A DNA stretch of 6,932 bases, taken from assembly GCA_021836665.1 (NCBI GenBank), contig JAKBHQ010000080.1, positions 1 through 6,932 on the forward strand. Direction: 5' to 3'. The position numbers and the translations under genes were made by a program. The notes below the pieces were generated by a model that worked only from the letters and a program-made list of their open reading frames with translations, did not search any database and was not told the DNA's origin. Of the stretch, positions 4,939 through 6,932 are shown piece by piece. Source of the stretch: Thermoplasmata archaeon. Lineage in GTDB: Bacteria > Actinomycetota > Acidimicrobiia > Acidimicrobiales > Acidimicrobiaceae. Within the stretch, counting starts at the first letter, position 1. Each line of letters starts with the position of its first letter.

Positions 4939-6165
4939 ATGAGCGGCAACATTCCAAGCGGGTCAAACCCATTTGAGTTCTTCATGCGTTCGATGCTCGG
5001 AGGACAAATTGGGTCTTTGTTCCCAGAAGGATCGGATTTCAGGTGGGACATGGTCACCTCCATGGCGAACCTAGCCGTAGTGGGCCTCGACAACTCAATC
5101 CTTCAGGCCAACGTTGAGCCGACTACACGCATCAAGGTCGAATCGCTGTTTGATATCGCCGACATGCACCTCGATTCACTCGAAATGATGCCAGTCCTAG
5201 CGAAGGCGGACCGGCGAATCTCCCTTTACCCAAGGACTGCTTGGTTGCAAGGAACATTAAATCGATGGAAACCACTCCTAGACGAGCTGTTGAATGCGCT
5301 CACTCCACCAGGAGTAAACGCAGAGGAATTCAACTCATTCGGTACGAACTCCGAACAATCGCCTGATTCGTCACCAATGGAAAGGATGATGGCGATGATG
5401 CAAAAAATCGCTGCGCCCGCCTTGGTAGCTTCTCAGATTGGCTGGGCAGTAGGAGAACTATCAAAAAACGTCCTCGGGCAACTAGATCTTCCCATCCCTC
5501 GGGAATCAAAGGGTGGCCTCGAGCTCATTCCAGAGAACGTTGAGTCTTTTGCAGAAGTAAACTCGCTCGAACTCGACCACCTGTACATATGGATCATGGC
5601 AAGGGAGCTAATCCACCTGTCAATTATCAACTCGATCGCCGTGAAGGATCGGCTGGACTTCTTAATTAAATTACACATTGCGGATTCGCATTCTGCCCTA
5701 AATACCGCCATGCAAAGCCTCTCGCAGATTGATCCAACCGACACAGATGCAATGCAGAATTTCCTGACCAATCCGGCATCCCTCGTGGCTGGGGGCCACT
5801 CGGAAGCTCAAAAACTTTCCCAGGATGACTTTCAAGCGCTCCTCGCCCTGATCGAAGGAATGGTTGATTACCAATCTCGAATTGTGGCAGAATCCATATT
5901 CGGTGACTTTGTGCGAATTGAAGACGCAACGAAGCAAAGTTTGCTTGACCCGTCCAATCCGACCCTAACTCTGGGATCGTTGCTCGGCATCTCAGTTACG
6001 AAAGCGACCATCGATAGGGGGGCTGGCTTTATCTCAGGAGTCCTTGAGAGGGACGGCGGCTCAAAACTTTCAGCACTCTGGAACAATCCAGACATGCTTC
6101 CAACACCAGCCGAGATCGATGCACCCGGCCTCTGGCTCGCAAGAATCGAATATTTAGAACCCTAA
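4939..6165 (+). CDS. Zincin_2 (DUF2342) family protein, Rv3195 type
   Basis: This 408-residue protein is annotated in the family as a putative hydrolase or zinc-dependent metalloprotease; no substrate is established. Family landmarks are NPFEFFMRSMLGG (10-22), a helical N-terminal half with W-rich contacts (RTAWLQGTLNRW, 99-110), AVGELSKNVLGQLDLPIP (170-187), LIPENVESFAE (196-206), the helix IWIMARELIHLSI (217-229), the segment QIDPTDTDAM (263-272), ALIEGMVDY (303-311), and the C-terminal LWNNPDMLPTPAEID...LWLAR (380-401). The metal-site helix reads R222-E-L-I-H226 in place of HExxH. From memory this RExxH form is common in the Rv3195-type subfamily, so it is probably inherited rather than a recent defect, but it makes ordinary zinc-protease chemistry doubtful. 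No signal peptide or membrane span is seen. ATG 4939 was chosen over the adjacent GTG 4936 because of the leaderless promoter spacing. Confidence 0.88.
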   Translation: MSGNIPSGSNPFEFFMRSMLGGQIGSLFPEGSDFRWDMVTSMANLAVVGLDNSILQANVEPTTRIKVESLFDIADMHLDSLEMMPVLAKADRRISLYPRTAWLQGTLNRWKPLLDELLNALTPPGVNAEEFNSFGTNSEQSPDSSPMERMMAMMQKIAAPALVASQIGWAVGELSKNVLGQLDLPIPRESKGGLELIPENVESFAEVNSLELDHLYIWIMARELIHLSIINSIAVKDRLDFLIKLHIADSHSALNTAMQSLSQIDPTDTDAMQNFLTNPASLVAGGHSEAQKLSQDDFQALLALIEGMVDYQSRIVAESIFGDFVRIEDATKQSLLDPSNPTLTLGSLLGISVTKATIDRGAGFISGVLERDGGSKLSALWNNPDMLPTPAEIDAPGLWLARIEYLEP

Positions 6166-6192
6166 ACTGACAGTTTGGCACAACATACCACC

Positions 6193-6221
6193 ACTCTGAG
6201 TAAAATAGTGTCACTCAGAGT
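6193..6221. repeat. Perfect 9-bp inverted repeat between the Zincin_2 gene and the next gene
   Basis: ACTCTGAGT (6193-6201) and ACTCAGAGT (6213-6221) are exact reverse complements around an 11-base A/T-rich loop. No T-run follows, so it is a weak candidate for an intrinsic terminator. The right arm ends at about position -36 relative to the proposed start of the next gene, so it may equally be an operator. A second, shorter dyad (AAACTG-A-CAGTTT, 6164-6176) overlaps the Zincin_2 stop codon. Confidence 0.55.
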
Positions 6222-6244
6222 ATCAAGATCAGTTGGAAAGTGCC

Positions 6245-6250
6245 GATAAT
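6245..6250 (+). promoter_or_regulatory. Probable -10 box giving a leaderless mRNA for the last gene
   Basis: GATAAT differs by one base from the TATAAT consensus and ends exactly 7 bases before the A of ATG 6257. The nearest purine-rich stretch (GGAAAG, 6235-6240) is 16 bases from the ATG, too far for a ribosome-binding site. This is the best of the leaderless promoter candidates in the window. Confidence 0.5.
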
Positions 6251-6256
6251 TCACTT

Positions 6257-6932
6257 ATGGTGAATTGGTCTTCGAGTTTCGAGGGATATGGCTGGGTTGC
6301 CGATTCGAACGATCCTTCTGTGGATGCGCTTCGAAGGGCTCCTATTCAATCTAGCTACAGCTTGAGTTGGATAGATGGGGACCCTGAACCAGTTTCCACT
6401 TCCGGAGAGAGTCCCGCCGAAACCATTTCACCATCTGCGCCGCTTTCGGTCCAGTTTTCTGAGCAAGAAGAAGTAGACAAACCGACAAATTTAATATTTG
6501 TCACATTTTCACCCTTTGGTGGGTCAGAGGAGGAGTCGATGGGGCACGCGAGCAGTGGGTGGCTAGACGGTAGTGAGAAGTATGGGTTGCCTTCCACTGA
6601 GAGCTGGCTACCGTCCGAGGAAGAAGCACCCTTTCTCTATAGCCTTGGTGACGTGGGCGCCTCAGTAGATGAGTTCTCCTCCTCCATGGTCAATTCCGAC
6701 CTATCTCAGGGGTCGACGCTGCTGGATACCATCTCCGAACCTACGGTTTTTCCAAACGTCAATAGTTTTGATCAAGGAACCGATTCAAAACGCACACCCT
6801 CCGCGGACCCATGGCTAAGGTTTAGAGCAAGGAGGGATGAGTTGGCTGGCGATCCACAAAATGAGATGTTGGAAAGTACCTCTGCGTCCGCCGACCTCCC
6901 AGAGCCTGCAAGGAGGCGACCCAGGGAGTCAT
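6257..6932 (+). CDS. Acidic, Ser/Pro-rich, probably disordered protein, 3' end missing
   Basis: The frame is open from ATG 6257 to the right edge (225 complete codons), with the nearest upstream in-frame stop at 6206-6208. I do not recognise the protein. It is rich in Ser, Glu, Asp and Pro, with few long hydrophobic runs and no signal peptide or membrane segment in the visible part, which suggests intrinsic disorder. Six Trp residues (4, 13, 38, 102, 117, 186) are scattered through it, and five are followed by an aliphatic residue in short acidic contexts: GWVAD, SWIDGD, GWLDGS, SWLPSEEE, PWLRF. The end of the visible part becomes basic (RFRARRDE, ARRRPRE), so a folded domain may follow off the window. 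It lies 91 bases after the Zincin_2 stop and appears to have its own promoter. The length without a stop in a mixed-composition region argues that it is real. Confidence 0.7.
   Translation, partial: MVNWSSSFEGYGWVADSNDPSVDALRRAPIQSSYSLSWIDGDPEPVSTSGESPAETISPSAPLSVQFSEQEEVDKPTNLIFVTFSPFGGSEEESMGHASSGWLDGSEKYGLPSTESWLPSEEEAPFLYSLGDVGASVDEFSSSMVNSDLSQGSTLLDTISEPTVFPNVNSFDQGTDSKRTPSADPWLRFRARRDELAGDPQNEMLESTSASADLPEPARRRPRES

Noticed and set aside
5433..5771. Minus-strand open frame of 112 codons
   Set aside because: It lies antisense within the Zincin_2 gene and shows no motifs.

Overview
The window most resembles chromosomal DNA from a moderate-GC actinobacterium, probably of the Acidimicrobiia. 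The evidence is an incomplete YlbL-type PDZ/S16 gene reading off the left edge and a Zincin_2 (DUF2342) protein of the Rv3195 type on the other strand. These two are divergent neighbours in mycobacteria (Rv3194c/Rv3195). The codons are of mixed GC, and some genes appear to have promoters that give leaderless mRNAs. The order-level placement is inference from family resemblance; no search was run.

Layout. Positions 1-319 (minus) hold the N-terminus of the YlbL-like membrane-anchored protein. Positions 320 to about 2468 contain no intact gene. Within this gap, on the minus strand, lies a decayed IS607-family element: a serine-recombinase tnpA readable only by moving through all three frames (about 951-1410), then the start of a tnpB (about 780-935). 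The remainder, about 1441-2468, shows only short protein-like scraps that I could not identify. Positions 2469-3068 (plus) encode a 199-residue HEAT-repeat protein. It converges with a three-gene minus-strand operon at 4766-3100: moaE, a 63-residue single-span membrane protein, and a divergent MreB-like actin homologue whose nucleotide-binding motifs are eroded. A 172-base divergent promoter region separates moaE from the plus-strand Zincin_2 gene (4939-6165). After a short spacer with a perfect 9-bp inverted repeat, an acidic, Ser/Pro-rich, apparently disordered protein starts at 6257 and runs off the right edge.

How the genes relate. MoaE would supply the large subunit of molybdopterin synthase. 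No other molybdenum cofactor gene is present, so its partner MoaD must be elsewhere. The tight packing of moaE, the small membrane gene and the MreB-like gene (13-base gap, then overlap) implies co-transcription and probably translational coupling of the last two; a functional link with molybdopterin synthesis is not evident. The ylbL/Zincin_2 pair, adjacent in mycobacteria, is here separated by about 4.6 kb containing the moaE operon, the HEAT gene and the transposon remnant.

I see no clearly new defence or mobile system. The best leads are the degenerate MreB with its membrane partner, the acidic Trp-motif protein with a dyad over its promoter, and the fossil IS607 element.
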